From an uncultured Granulosicoccaceae bacterium (GTDB lineage: Bacteria > Pseudomonadota > Gammaproteobacteria > Granulosicoccales > Granulosicoccaceae), in the NCBI GenBank assembly GCA_937998875.1, contig CALLBO010000090.1:1-38055 (forward strand): a stretch of 38,055 bases of DNA, in the 5' to 3' direction. Both the position numbers and the translations under genes were made by a program. The notes beneath the pieces were generated by a model. The model was not told the origin of the DNA. It saw nothing but the letters and a program-made list of their open reading frames with translations, and made no database searches. This document shows positions 1 to 7,523 of this stretch, one piece after another. Every line of letters begins with the position of its first letter. The first letter of the stretch is position 1.

Positions 1-134
1 GGATAAGCTTGCGCATCCACCAATCTGCCGCAACGACACGATAAATTTTACGATGAATAAAAATCGCCAGACTGAGCTGCTAATTACTGGTTGACGTGCT
101 GCACATTGGCAGATGCGCAAGCGTATCCCCCTAC
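1..134. repeat. REP-like inverted doublet at the left edge
   Basis: Positions 1–21 carry GGATAAGCTTGCGCATCC followed by ACC. Positions 111–134 carry the inverted counterpart AGATGCGCAAGCGTATCC ending in CCCTAC. Seventeen aligned positions differ at one base, so the two copies can pair across a spacer of about 90 bases. The same motif recurs at 1543–1574 and twice at 31465–31544. The element may extend left of the window. The remainder of 1–379 shows no convincing gene. Confidence 0.7.
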
Positions 135-379
135 AAGGGCGGCTGTGGCCTGGAGGCGTGTTACCAATATTTCCAAACAGCCCACCAATACCCCGCGGTG
201 TAGCAGTACCCGCCACAGGGCTCAGTAATATTAACCCACTGCCCCCTAAATACCTCTTCCTGGCGCCATACAAGAGCCGTCGCCTCTGGCATGCTACGCC
301 CACTAAGACAAGCCTGGAATTTTTCCACTGCTAAACTCAGCTCCCAAAGATTATCGACTACTTATTACAAGCTACTGAT

Positions 380-1420
380 TTGAACCTTATAAACACCCTT
401 AACACACGAAAAGACGCTCTGATTGAAAAAACCAAATCAGACTACGAAGTGCTGTTCCCGGGAATACTGATATCCATTGTGGTGGCTGTGTCGGCGCAGT
501 TTTTATCGGAGCACTACCAGACACCCGCCATGTTACTCGCGTTGTTGTTAGGTATCGCCCTGGGGTTTTTAGGTGAAGAAGGTAAAACCGCTGCCGGTGT
601 GGCGTTTTCATCGAAAACACTATTGAGAGTCGGAGTTGCGTTGTTAGGCGTGCGTATCTCGGTGGCGATGGTATCCGGGCTTGGCCTGCCAATGATCTGC
701 CTGATCATCAGCAGCGTCATTGCGACCATCCTGTTCGGGCTGATGATATCCAAATGGTTTGGCCATCGATGGCGGTTTGCGTTGCTAACTGCAGGGTCAG
801 TTGCTATCTGTGGTGCATCAGCTGCAGTCGCTATCAGCGCTATATTGCCAAAAGACGAGCGCTCGGAGGAACGACTCGCGTTCACCGTCATGGGCGTGAC
901 CGTGTTGTCTACCCTCGCAATGATTGCCTACCCGATCATCACCGAAGCTTTAAAGCTTGACGACTTTGCAGCCGGCGTATTTTTTGGTGCCACCATTCAT
1001 GATGTAGCACAGGTTGTCGGTGCCGGATTTACCGTATCTGATCAAGCCGGCGATGCAGCCACGGTGGTCAAACTCATGCGAGTAGCCATGCTCGGCCCTG
1101 TTGTGATCATCGGTTCACTGGTCGTGCGCCGCTTCGCCACCATAGAAAAAGGCACAGACGCCCCACCCATCATGCCGTTTTTTATACTCGGGTTTTTAAT
1201 CCTCGCCACGCTGAACTCGCTTAATTTAATTCCTCAAATGCTCATCGAGTTTTTAAGTAGTGTATCCCGCTGGCTGTTACTCACCGCCATCGCGGCAGTC
1301 GGCATGCGAACCAATCTAAAACAGGTGATGTCGGTCGGCGGGCCTGCCATTGCGTTGATATTTGTCGAGACTGTGTTTATTGCGCTTGTTATATTGTCGG
1401 GGATTTATCTATTGCGGTGA
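380..1420 (+). CDS. YeiH/YadS-type putative sulfate exporter family membrane protein
   Basis: This is an integral inner-membrane transporter of the YeiH family (Pfam Cons_hypoth698), often annotated as a putative sulfate exporter; the real substrate is not settled. The 346-residue length is normal for the family. About ten hydrophobic segments run along the chain. Family-typical glycine-rich stretches are visible, including LLRVGVALLGVRIS near residue 82, CGASAAVAISAI near 143 and FGATIHDVAQVVGAGF near 202. The start used is TTG at 380, giving a short hydrophilic N-terminus before the first membrane helix at about residue 25; no strong ribosome-binding site is seen, so the start is uncertain. 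The gene stands alone, with REP-like repeats on both sides. Confidence 0.85.
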   Translation: MNLINTLNTRKDALIEKTKSDYEVLFPGILISIVVAVSAQFLSEHYQTPAMLLALLLGIALGFLGEEGKTAAGVAFSSKTLLRVGVALLGVRISVAMVSGLGLPMICLIISSVIATILFGLMISKWFGHRWRFALLTAGSVAICGASAAVAISAILPKDERSEERLAFTVMGVTVLSTLAMIAYPIITEALKLDDFAAGVFFGATIHDVAQVVGAGFTVSDQAGDAATVVKLMRVAMLGPVVIIGSLVVRRFATIEKGTDAPPIMPFFILGFLILATLNSLNLIPQMLIEFLSSVSRWLLLTAIAAVGMRTNLKQVMSVGGPAIALIFVETVFIALVILSGIYLLR

Positions 1421-1542
1421 TTCCGCAAAGATCTCAAAAGCAAACCAATCCCACTACTATGCGCAACGCGTACAGCAGACTGCAGCCTATACCTCCACTG
1501 GTCTCTCAGTCTGGCGCGATTTACCAGAAACATCGGATACAA

Positions 1543-1574
1543 CGTAGGGGGGCATAAGCGACAGCGCATCCACC
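1543..1574 (+). repeat. REP-like repeat, single copy
   Basis: This is a solo copy of the GTAGGGGGG-(C)ATAAGCG-nn-AGCGCATCCACC element, matching the copies at the left edge and near 31.5 kb. It lies between the YeiH-type gene and the PIN-domain gene and is followed by a short T-run. Nothing else recognisable was found in 1421–1719. Confidence 0.65.
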
Positions 1575-1719
1575 GTTTTTTATCATTGGGCATAACATTA
1601 ATGGACAGGTCTTCACTGCAATTATGTGCATTGAAAGACCCGACCCTCAGCCAGGTTTGTATAGGGTATACCGACCAGATCGGTTCACATTCTCAACTGT
1701 AGAATCAAAGCAATGCGAA

Positions 1720-2304
1720 CTATCGAAAAACCTTTACAAATTCCGTTTCCCTGGCCTCCCTCCAGGACTTAGGCATGTCGCCGTTGCTTTCCAGCGCTTC
1801 GAATATTTCTCTGACTTTATTATCGTCTATCACTTTCGCCGCGCGCATTTTCTTAAGCACCTCCCAGCCATGCCATACAGGCAATTCAAATACAGCGGCG
1901 AGATCATGCATACCAATATCATCAGTAACAACAATCGCTGGGCGAACCTGACCAAACGCCAGACAAAAACAGTCAGCAGAACCCGGGGGAGACCTTCCGC
2001 CATACGTGAAGTCGGAAACATTATTTGCAACGTAATCCAGAAGAATGCTTTTTGCAGTTTCTACCTGAAATCTTTGATCTTTCGTTAAACGAACACGGCG
2101 TGCCAGTCGCTCGGTCGCGTACGGCTCATTTTCAAACCATGGAAACAATTCCTGCAGCCGTGGCTGTTGTGATACTTCATCTTCAACAACTTTGAGAATC
2201 GCAAGCTCATACTTCTTTTGCCCGAACTCCATACCAAGCAATGGCTGAATTCGCTTTGCTAACCTTAAGTAGGCGTTGGTATCAAGAAGTGCGAGGGTCG
2301 TCAT
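1720..2304 (-). CDS. PIN-domain protein, probable ribonuclease toxin
   Basis: PIN domains are small metal-dependent ribonucleases, commonly the toxin of toxin–antitoxin pairs. The acidic residues expected of the fold are visible in order: D8 in LLDTN, E41–E43 in the VVEDEV stretch, D111 in SADCF, and D128/D129 in VVTDD. At 194 residues it is longer than a typical VapC (about 130), with an extra segment around residues 45–100. The ATG overlaps the end of the upstream XRE–ImmA gene by 23 bases, so the two are almost certainly co-transcribed and translationally coupled. Pairing of a PIN-like protein with an XRE–ImmA regulator is known for DUF4411-type toxins; membership of that exact family is my inference. 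No VapB-type antitoxin is present, so the fused regulator is the likely antitoxin. Confidence 0.75.
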   Translation of the reverse strand: MTTLALLDTNAYLRLAKRIQPLLGMEFGQKKYELAILKVVEDEVSQQPRLQELFPWFENEPYATERLARRVRLTKDQRFQVETAKSILLDYVANNVSDFTYGGRSPPGSADCFCLAFGQVRPAIVVTDDIGMHDLAAVFELPVWHGWEVLKKMRAAKVIDDNKVREIFEALESNGDMPKSWREARETEFVKVFR

Positions 2305-3433
2305 TGATCAGAACCTGATGCAGCTCATTGGCTTCTGCGTGGGTAATACTTAAAACCTGTTGCAGATAACCAGAACCTACATCACGTTCTTTCGACATCT
2401 TTCTGTACGCTTCAAAAAATTCCGCACTAAACTTCTCACCACATACCTTGAGGTATTTCTTAGCCGTGGGAGGACCGGCACCGAATAAAGACTCACTAAC
2501 CAGCCCACTACTCTTTGCACTGCGTGCCATATTGACGACCTTCTCGGTCATTTTCAGTCTGGGCAGTTCATTGCGGCGTGCGTATAGCATTGTCTGTTTG
2601 TAGGCAGTCAACGCTGAGATATACTGCTTTTCAGCCAACGATACCAACTCGTCCAATTGCGCCTGCTCAAGCTCATGCTTGACTATTTTTTTATACGCCT
2701 GGGCCGCCATTACAGGTGAGAACAAAAGGCTGCCTGCAAAAGCATCCGCAAAGTCTTCACCTTCATCAGTACCGGCAAGATCAGGTGTATACACATGTGC
2801 AAGCTCATGCGCCATCCAGAACTTGAAATCTTCCATCCGTGTATCAAGATTCAGAAAGATAAAGGTAAAATTTTCTTCCGGTAAATGAATGTGCAAAGCG
2901 TTCTTGTGTGTTTCCTTTTTACCCCACATCACCGGCACGAGTGCAGCACCACAACACCTGAACTCATCGATCAAATCACTGTACTTAATGTTGGCCTTTT
3001 CGCTCAGACCAAGCCGTGCACGGGTTTGCAGCGCCGCTTGCGTAATCGCATCCGAATCTACAGATGACGATCTGAATGACGGCCGGATAAGACGCCGATC
3101 GGCAAAATAGCCAACCAACGGACGCAGCAGCATGCCTATGTGTCTGGCACGCTCAATATGAGCCTTAGTAGTTTTAGAGCCACCCTTTCTACGGAAAGCG
3201 ACAATCGGCGTAGAAGACAAATCTGACATAACCAGCTGATCTGCGGGCAAGTTGAGCAACATCGCAAGCTTAAGCAGCTTTGGCGGACGAGGAAAATCCT
3301 TGCCGCTAAGCCAGTTAGTCACAGCCTGAGCAGTCACATCCATCTTCGCAGCCAGATCTTTCTGGCTCATTCCGGCAGATGTCAGCGATTTGCGGATACG
3401 GTCGCTGTTTAGACTTCTTTGCTCTTGAGGCAT
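2282..3433 (-). CDS. XRE-family regulator fused to ImmA/IrrE metallopeptidase
   Basis: This is a two-domain cytoplasmic regulator. Residues 10–65 form a Cro/C1-type helix-turn-helix (MSQKDLAAKMDVTAQAVTNW). Residues about 140–250 form an ImmA/IrrE zinc peptidase with HELAH at 209–213 and the downstream acidic helix EDFADAFAGSLLF that supplies the third ligand. Related proteins, such as ImmA of ICEBs1 and IrrE/PprI of Deinococcus, cleave a repressor to start a response. Here the DNA-binding and protease domains share one chain, as in many toxin-linked regulators. It is the first gene of a two-gene operon with the PIN protein. A TTGATT–16–TATAAT promoter places the transcription start on the ATG itself, so the message is probably leaderless. 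Tandem decamers over the –35 box suggest autoregulation. Confidence 0.85.
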   Translation of the reverse strand: MPQEQRSLNSDRIRKSLTSAGMSQKDLAAKMDVTAQAVTNWLSGKDFPRPPKLLKLAMLLNLPADQLVMSDLSSTPIVAFRRKGGSKTTKAHIERARHIGMLLRPLVGYFADRRLIRPSFRSSSVDSDAITQAALQTRARLGLSEKANIKYSDLIDEFRCCGAALVPVMWGKKETHKNALHIHLPEENFTFIFLNLDTRMEDFKFWMAHELAHVYTPDLAGTDEGEDFADAFAGSLLFSPVMAAQAYKKIVKHELEQAQLDELVSLAEKQYISALTAYKQTMLYARRNELPRLKMTEKVVNMARSAKSSGLVSESLFGAGPPTAKKYLKVCGEKFSAEFFEAYRKMSKERDVGSGYLQQVLSITHAEANELHQVLINDDPRTS

Positions 3434-3439
3434 TTGAGT

Positions 3440-3467
3440 ATTATAAGTCCTTGCTTTCGATAATCAA
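3440..3467 (-). promoter_or_regulatory. Promoter of the XRE–ImmA/PIN operon, probably giving a leaderless mRNA
   Basis: Read on the minus strand, TTGATT (3467–3462) is followed after 16 bases by a perfect TATAAT (3445–3440). The predicted start, seven bases past the –10 box, is position 3433, the A of the ATG. No Shine-Dalgarno sequence precedes that ATG, which fits a leaderless transcript. Confidence 0.6.
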
Positions 3468-3493
3468 GTTTAATCAAGTTTCACGCCTTGATT
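3461..3493. promoter_or_regulatory. Candidate operator in the divergent control region
   Basis: TAATCAAGTT occurs twice head to tail (3461–3470 and 3471–3480). The second copy forms a perfect inverted repeat with CTTGATT at 3487–3493 (AATCAAG, 8-base spacer, CTTGATT). The repeats cover the –35 box of the minus-strand promoter and lie just upstream of the plus-strand extended –10 box. This is where an XRE-type autoregulator of both divergent units would be expected to bind. Confidence 0.55.
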
Positions 3494-3502
3494 TGTTATA
3501 CT
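3494..3502 (+). promoter_or_regulatory. Extended –10 promoter for the free-standing ImmA gene
   Basis: TGTTATACT fits the extended –10 pattern TG-n-TATAAT with one change. No good –35 box lies 16–18 bases upstream, which such promoters can do without. The predicted leader to the ATG at 3543 is about 34 bases. Confidence 0.45.
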
Positions 3503-3542
3503 CGACAGTAACAGAAATACCTTGAATCGAAAGGGCCTCCAA

Positions 3543-4346
3543 ATGAGCAAACAAAACAAACTGGAACAAATTTGTAAAAGCCGACTTCTTCTCGGTAATC
3601 CCTATGCATATGTAGCCGGTGACAACGGAGAACTCGAAGCAGCACCTATGATTTCAATTCAGGAAATCCGTGGCTCCACAAATCCGAGCCCGAAATACAC
3701 CGCCAATCAGATAGAAGTCATCGCCAGGTCATTTCAGACCAAACTGTGGCAGAAACGCAAATCTCTGTTTGGATCAGAGGATGTTAATCCGATTGCAGTC
3801 ACAGATGTTGGCACAGCCTTCGAAGCTATTGGGTTTGAGTTAGAATCCAAGACTACTCTGGGTGAAAATAACGCAAACGACGTGATTGGGTACATCGACA
3901 CTACACACAAAATTGCTGCAATTTCGCAGAGACATCCAAATACCGTACAACGATTCACCGCGGCACATGAACTTGGACATGCGCTATTACACAATGCCAA
4001 CGGTTTACATCGCGAGAGACCTCACAGTACTGGTACTACTTGTGTAAGGCCTTCCAGTGAACTAGAGGCAGACCAGTTCGCCTCATCTTTCCTTATGCCA
4101 AGAAAGATCCTGATTGATCAGTTTCGAGGTCGTTTTAAGACTGAGAAATTTTCTCTGTCTGACGAAAATATATACGGGTTGTTTGGAGCAATAAGAAAAT
4201 CTAAAGTCCCAACCGGGAGAGATCTTTCCCTCCATCTTGCAATTGCCACTCGCTTTCATGAGAATAAATTCAGATCACTTACTGACACGTTTGGGCTCTC
4301 AAAATCTGCGATTGCTATCCGCTTGGAACAACTTGGCATAGCTTGA
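3543..4346 (+). CDS. ImmA/IrrE family metallo-endopeptidase, free-standing
   Basis: This is a 267-residue zinc peptidase of the ImmA/IrrE family. It carries HELGH (about residues 142–146) and, some 30 residues later, SSELEADQFASSFLMP, the usual acidic third-ligand helix. The C-terminal FGLSKSAIAIRLEQLGI is the family's typical tail. There is no N-terminal helix-turn-helix, unlike the divergent neighbour. The frame is open from a TTG at 3522, but ATG 3543 has a GAAAGGG ribosome-binding site at good spacing and is preferred. It is transcribed away from the XRE–ImmA/PIN operon from a shared control region. It may cleave a phage or element repressor or the neighbouring regulator; the target cannot be read from sequence. 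Confidence 0.8.
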   Translation: MSKQNKLEQICKSRLLLGNPYAYVAGDNGELEAAPMISIQEIRGSTNPSPKYTANQIEVIARSFQTKLWQKRKSLFGSEDVNPIAVTDVGTAFEAIGFELESKTTLGENNANDVIGYIDTTHKIAAISQRHPNTVQRFTAAHELGHALLHNANGLHRERPHSTGTTCVRPSSELEADQFASSFLMPRKILIDQFRGRFKTEKFSLSDENIYGLFGAIRKSKVPTGRDLSLHLAIATRFHENKFRSLTDTFGLSKSAIAIRLEQLGIA

Positions 4347-4559
4347 GTTGCTCCTGGTAACTCATGGTAAAGCATCTCGCGACCAGTGTGTTTCGGTTTA
4401 TAGGAATTGGTAGCAGTTCTCTAGCAACACACTCGACCCTCCTTTTTGAAGCAACTACTAAATTCCATTTGCTACGTAAATGCGCATGACTTGTTAGCAT
4501 AATTCATGACTGGAAATTCCTAATCATTCACAATAGCCCCTGAAACAGGAGCATCTAAA

Positions 4560-6110
4560 GTGGCAGCAAAGAAAAAAGCCAGTAAGAAGAAAACCGCAAA
4601 AAAAGCCCCACCCAAAAAAGCCTTCGAAGAAGCCCTGTGGGATACCGCCAACAAGCTACGCGGCAAGGTAGAATCTTCCGAGTACAAGCACATTGTGCTC
4701 AGCCTGATCTTCCTGAAATTCGCCAGTGATCGCTTTGAAGCACGTCGGGCTGAACTGATAGACGAAGGTCAGACAGACTATGTAAACATGGTGGAGTTCT
4801 ACACCATGAAGAACGTTTTCTATCTGCCAGAGGAAGCACGCTGGTCTTTTATTCAAACCCACGCCAAGCAAGACGATCTGGCCATCAAAATAGATACGGC
4901 GCTTTTCACTGTAGAACAAAACAACAAGTCACTGGCAGGTGCCCTGCCCGATAACTACTTCAGCCGCCAAGATCTGGACCCGGCCAAACTCGGCGCACTG
5001 ATCGATACCATTAACGACATCGACACCGTAGCAGATGATAAAACAGACGTGGTCGGGCGTGTGTATGAATACTTCCTCGGCAAGTTTGCCTCTGCCGAAG
5101 GTAAGCGCGGTGGTGAGTTCTATACCCCAAGCTGCATCGTTAACTTAATCGCAGATATGATCCAGCCGTTCAAAGGCAAGATATACGATCCATGCTGTGG
5201 CTCAGGCGGAATGTTTGTACAATCGATTAAGTTTGTTGCCAGCCACAACGGCAACCAGAAAGACATCTCTATCTACGGGCAGGAGTTCACCGCCACCACT
5301 TATAAACTGGCAAAGATGAACCTTGCCATTCGCGGCATCTCTGCCAACCTGGGCGATGTACCGGCAGACACGTTCTTCAAAGATCAGCACCCGGATCTTA
5401 AGGCCGACTACATCATGGCCAACCCGCCGTTTAATCAAAAACAATGGCGACAAAAAGAAGAACTGGCAGATGACCCGCGCTGGGCAGGCTTTACTACTCC
5501 ACCCACCGGCAACGCCAACTATGCATGGATACTGCACATGGTGTCTAAGTTGTCTGAGGGCGGTACTGCAGGTTTTGTACTGGCCAATGGTTCGATGAGT
5601 AGCAACACCTCTGGTGAAGGTGATATACGGCAACAGTTACTGGAGAAAGGTCTGGTGGATTGTATGGTGGCCCTGCCGGGGCAATTGTTTTACACCACGC
5701 AGATTCCTGTGTGTCTTTGGTTTTTACGGAAGCAGCGTGGTGAGCGTCGTGGACAGACCTTGTTTATTGATGCTCGTAATATGGGGACGATGGTTGATCG
5801 GGTTTTGAAGGTATTGACTGCTGAGGATATTGAGCACATTGCTGTGACTTACCATCGGTGGCAGGAAGATGATGGGTATGACGATGTGGCTGGGTATTGT
5901 AAGAGTGCTTCGTTGGATGAGATCTCTTCACATGGGTATGTGTTGACGCCTGGGCGGTATGTTGGAGCAGCAAACATTAACGATGATGGTGAGCCGTTTA
6001 CAAAAAAAATGCAGCGACTCTCAGAGCAACTCGACAACCAGTTTGAATCTTCTGTAACACTCAATAAAAAAATAAAAACGAACCTGAAGGCTATAGGTTA
6101 TTTCCAATGA
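4560..6110 (+). CDS. hsdM: Type I restriction-modification system, modification subunit HsdM
   Basis: This is the N6-adenine DNA methyltransferase subunit of a type I R-M enzyme; two copies join one HsdS to methylate the host recognition site. At 516 residues it is full length. The helical N-terminal domain spans roughly residues 20–150, followed by the Rossmann methyltransferase core with the S-adenosylmethionine motif DPCCGSGGMF near 209 and the catalytic NPPF near 287. The N-terminus is unusually lysine/alanine rich (about the first 20 residues), which may help DNA contact. The start is GTG 4560 behind AGGAG. The stop overlaps the hsdS ATG (ATGA), indicating coupling. From about 5600 to 5980 the third-codon positions turn G/T rich, unlike the first two thirds of the gene, a hint of mosaic ancestry. 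Confidence 0.95.
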   Translation: MAAKKKASKKKTAKKAPPKKAFEEALWDTANKLRGKVESSEYKHIVLSLIFLKFASDRFEARRAELIDEGQTDYVNMVEFYTMKNVFYLPEEARWSFIQTHAKQDDLAIKIDTALFTVEQNNKSLAGALPDNYFSRQDLDPAKLGALIDTINDIDTVADDKTDVVGRVYEYFLGKFASAEGKRGGEFYTPSCIVNLIADMIQPFKGKIYDPCCGSGGMFVQSIKFVASHNGNQKDISIYGQEFTATTYKLAKMNLAIRGISANLGDVPADTFFKDQHPDLKADYIMANPPFNQKQWRQKEELADDPRWAGFTTPPTGNANYAWILHMVSKLSEGGTAGFVLANGSMSSNTSGEGDIRQQLLEKGLVDCMVALPGQLFYTTQIPVCLWFLRKQRGERRGQTLFIDARNMGTMVDRVLKVLTAEDIEHIAVTYHRWQEDDGYDDVAGYCKSASLDEISSHGYVLTPGRYVGAANINDDGEPFTKKMQRLSEQLDNQFESSVTLNKKIKTNLKAIGYFQ

Positions 6111-7507
6111 CAACTACTGGGGGTCGAGCTGCAACAGAGGGATACATAGCCGGAGAGTTTTCTCTTTGCGTCGGTCAACCGCCACCGGAAAAGAGCACTC
6201 CTCCTACATGGAAGTGGACTAAATTAACAGATGTAGCAAGGTTGGAAACAGGACACACGCCCAGTAGAAAACACGACGAATACTGGGGTGGTGATATCCC
6301 TTGGATCGGCATACGTGATGCCACTGGAAACCACGGCAGAACAATCCATAAAACCCAGCAATACACAAACCAATTAGGTATTGAGAATTCATCGGCGAGA
6401 GTTTTACCTGCAAATACGGTCTGCTTATCAAGGACCGCATCAGTGGGTTATGTTGTTGTCATGGGAGTACCAATGGCAACAAGTCAAGATTTTGTAAACT
6501 GGGTTTGCGATGAAAACCTTTACCACGACTATCTTAGGTATGTTTTGCTTTCGGAATTTCGCAGCTTTTCACGATTTTCAAGAGGCACAACACACCAGAC
6601 AATATATTTTCCGGAAGTCAAAGGGTTTCATATTTGTCTTCCTCCACTGTCAGAACAAAAAGCCATAGCCCACATCCTCGGCACGCTCGACGACAAAATC
6701 GAACTCAACCGCCAGACCAACAAAACCCTCGAATCCATCGCGCAGGCGATCTTCAAAAGCTGGTTTGTCGATTTCGACCCTGTAACAGCGAAACGCGATG
6801 GCAAGACAGCGGACCTCTCGCTGTCACCGGAAATCCTCGATCTGTTTCCGGACTCGTTTCAGGATTCTGAGTTGGGGGAGATTCCGGTTGGGTGGGAAGT
6901 TGGATTGTTTTCTGACGCGGTTGATCTGCTCAGTGGAGGAACACCAAAAACATCAGTGAATGAATACTGGAGCGGAGATATACCTTGGTACACTGTAAAA
7001 GATGTGCCCTCTGATGGTGATGTTTGGGTTATAAAAACTGACAAACACGTGAGCCAAAATGGAATCGACAATTCTGCAGCATCGGTCTTTAAAGCTGGAA
7101 CAGCAATAATTAGTGCACGAGGTACGGTAGGAAAAGTATGTATCACTGGTATTGAAATGGCCATGAATCAATCATGTTACGGTGTCCTTGGCGCGAAGGG
7201 TTTCGGTGGCTATTTTACATACTTTAACTTACTGAGATTCGTGGACAACTTAAAGCAAATTTCTCACGGATCAGTATTTCAAACAATTACTCGCGATACT
7301 TTCAAATCCGTTCAAAGCGTCTATCCGGCATTGCCAATAGCAGATCAGTTTGAGACCACAGCAGAACCGTTACTACAGAAAATTCTAGCCAATCGTCAAG
7401 AGTCGGCTACTCTTGAAAAACTAAGAGACACCCTACTCCCAAAACTAATATCCGGCGAACTACGAATCAAAGACGCCGAGAAATTCCTCAAAGACGCTCC
7501 ACTCTAG
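6107..7507 (+). CDS. hsdS: Type I restriction-modification system, specificity subunit HsdS
   Basis: This subunit selects the DNA target. The 466 residues show the usual two-half design. Each half starts with a target-recognition domain opening with related text (LETGHTPSRKHDEYWGGDIPW near residue 45 and LLSGGTPKTSVNEYWSGDIPW near 283), followed by a conserved coiled-coil spacer (LSEQKAIAHILGTLDDKIELN near 184, and ADQFETTAEPLLQKILANRQ near 410). The two domains differ, so a bipartite asymmetric site is expected; its sequence cannot be read off. The recognition domains are AT rich while the central spacer DNA (about 6650–6900) is C rich, as expected where recognition domains are exchanged by recombination. 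It overlaps hsdM by four bases and precedes hsdR by 16. Confidence 0.93.
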   Translation: MTTTGGRAATEGYIAGEFSLCVGQPPPEKSTPPTWKWTKLTDVARLETGHTPSRKHDEYWGGDIPWIGIRDATGNHGRTIHKTQQYTNQLGIENSSARVLPANTVCLSRTASVGYVVVMGVPMATSQDFVNWVCDENLYHDYLRYVLLSEFRSFSRFSRGTTHQTIYFPEVKGFHICLPPLSEQKAIAHILGTLDDKIELNRQTNKTLESIAQAIFKSWFVDFDPVTAKRDGKTADLSLSPEILDLFPDSFQDSELGEIPVGWEVGLFSDAVDLLSGGTPKTSVNEYWSGDIPWYTVKDVPSDGDVWVIKTDKHVSQNGIDNSAASVFKAGTAIISARGTVGKVCITGIEMAMNQSCYGVLGAKGFGGYFTYFNLLRFVDNLKQISHGSVFQTITRDTFKSVQSVYPALPIADQFETTAEPLLQKILANRQESATLEKLRDTLLPKLISGELRIKDAEKFLKDAPL

Positions 7508-7523
7508 CGCTACAGGACAAGCC

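Noticed and set aside
113..334. 73-residue open frame at the left end
   Set aside because: It starts inside the REP-like repeat, is proline rich without domain features, and has no ribosome-binding site.
1624..2088. 154-residue plus-strand frame
   Set aside because: It lies antisense to the PIN-domain gene, which has clear motifs; composition looks like a shadow.
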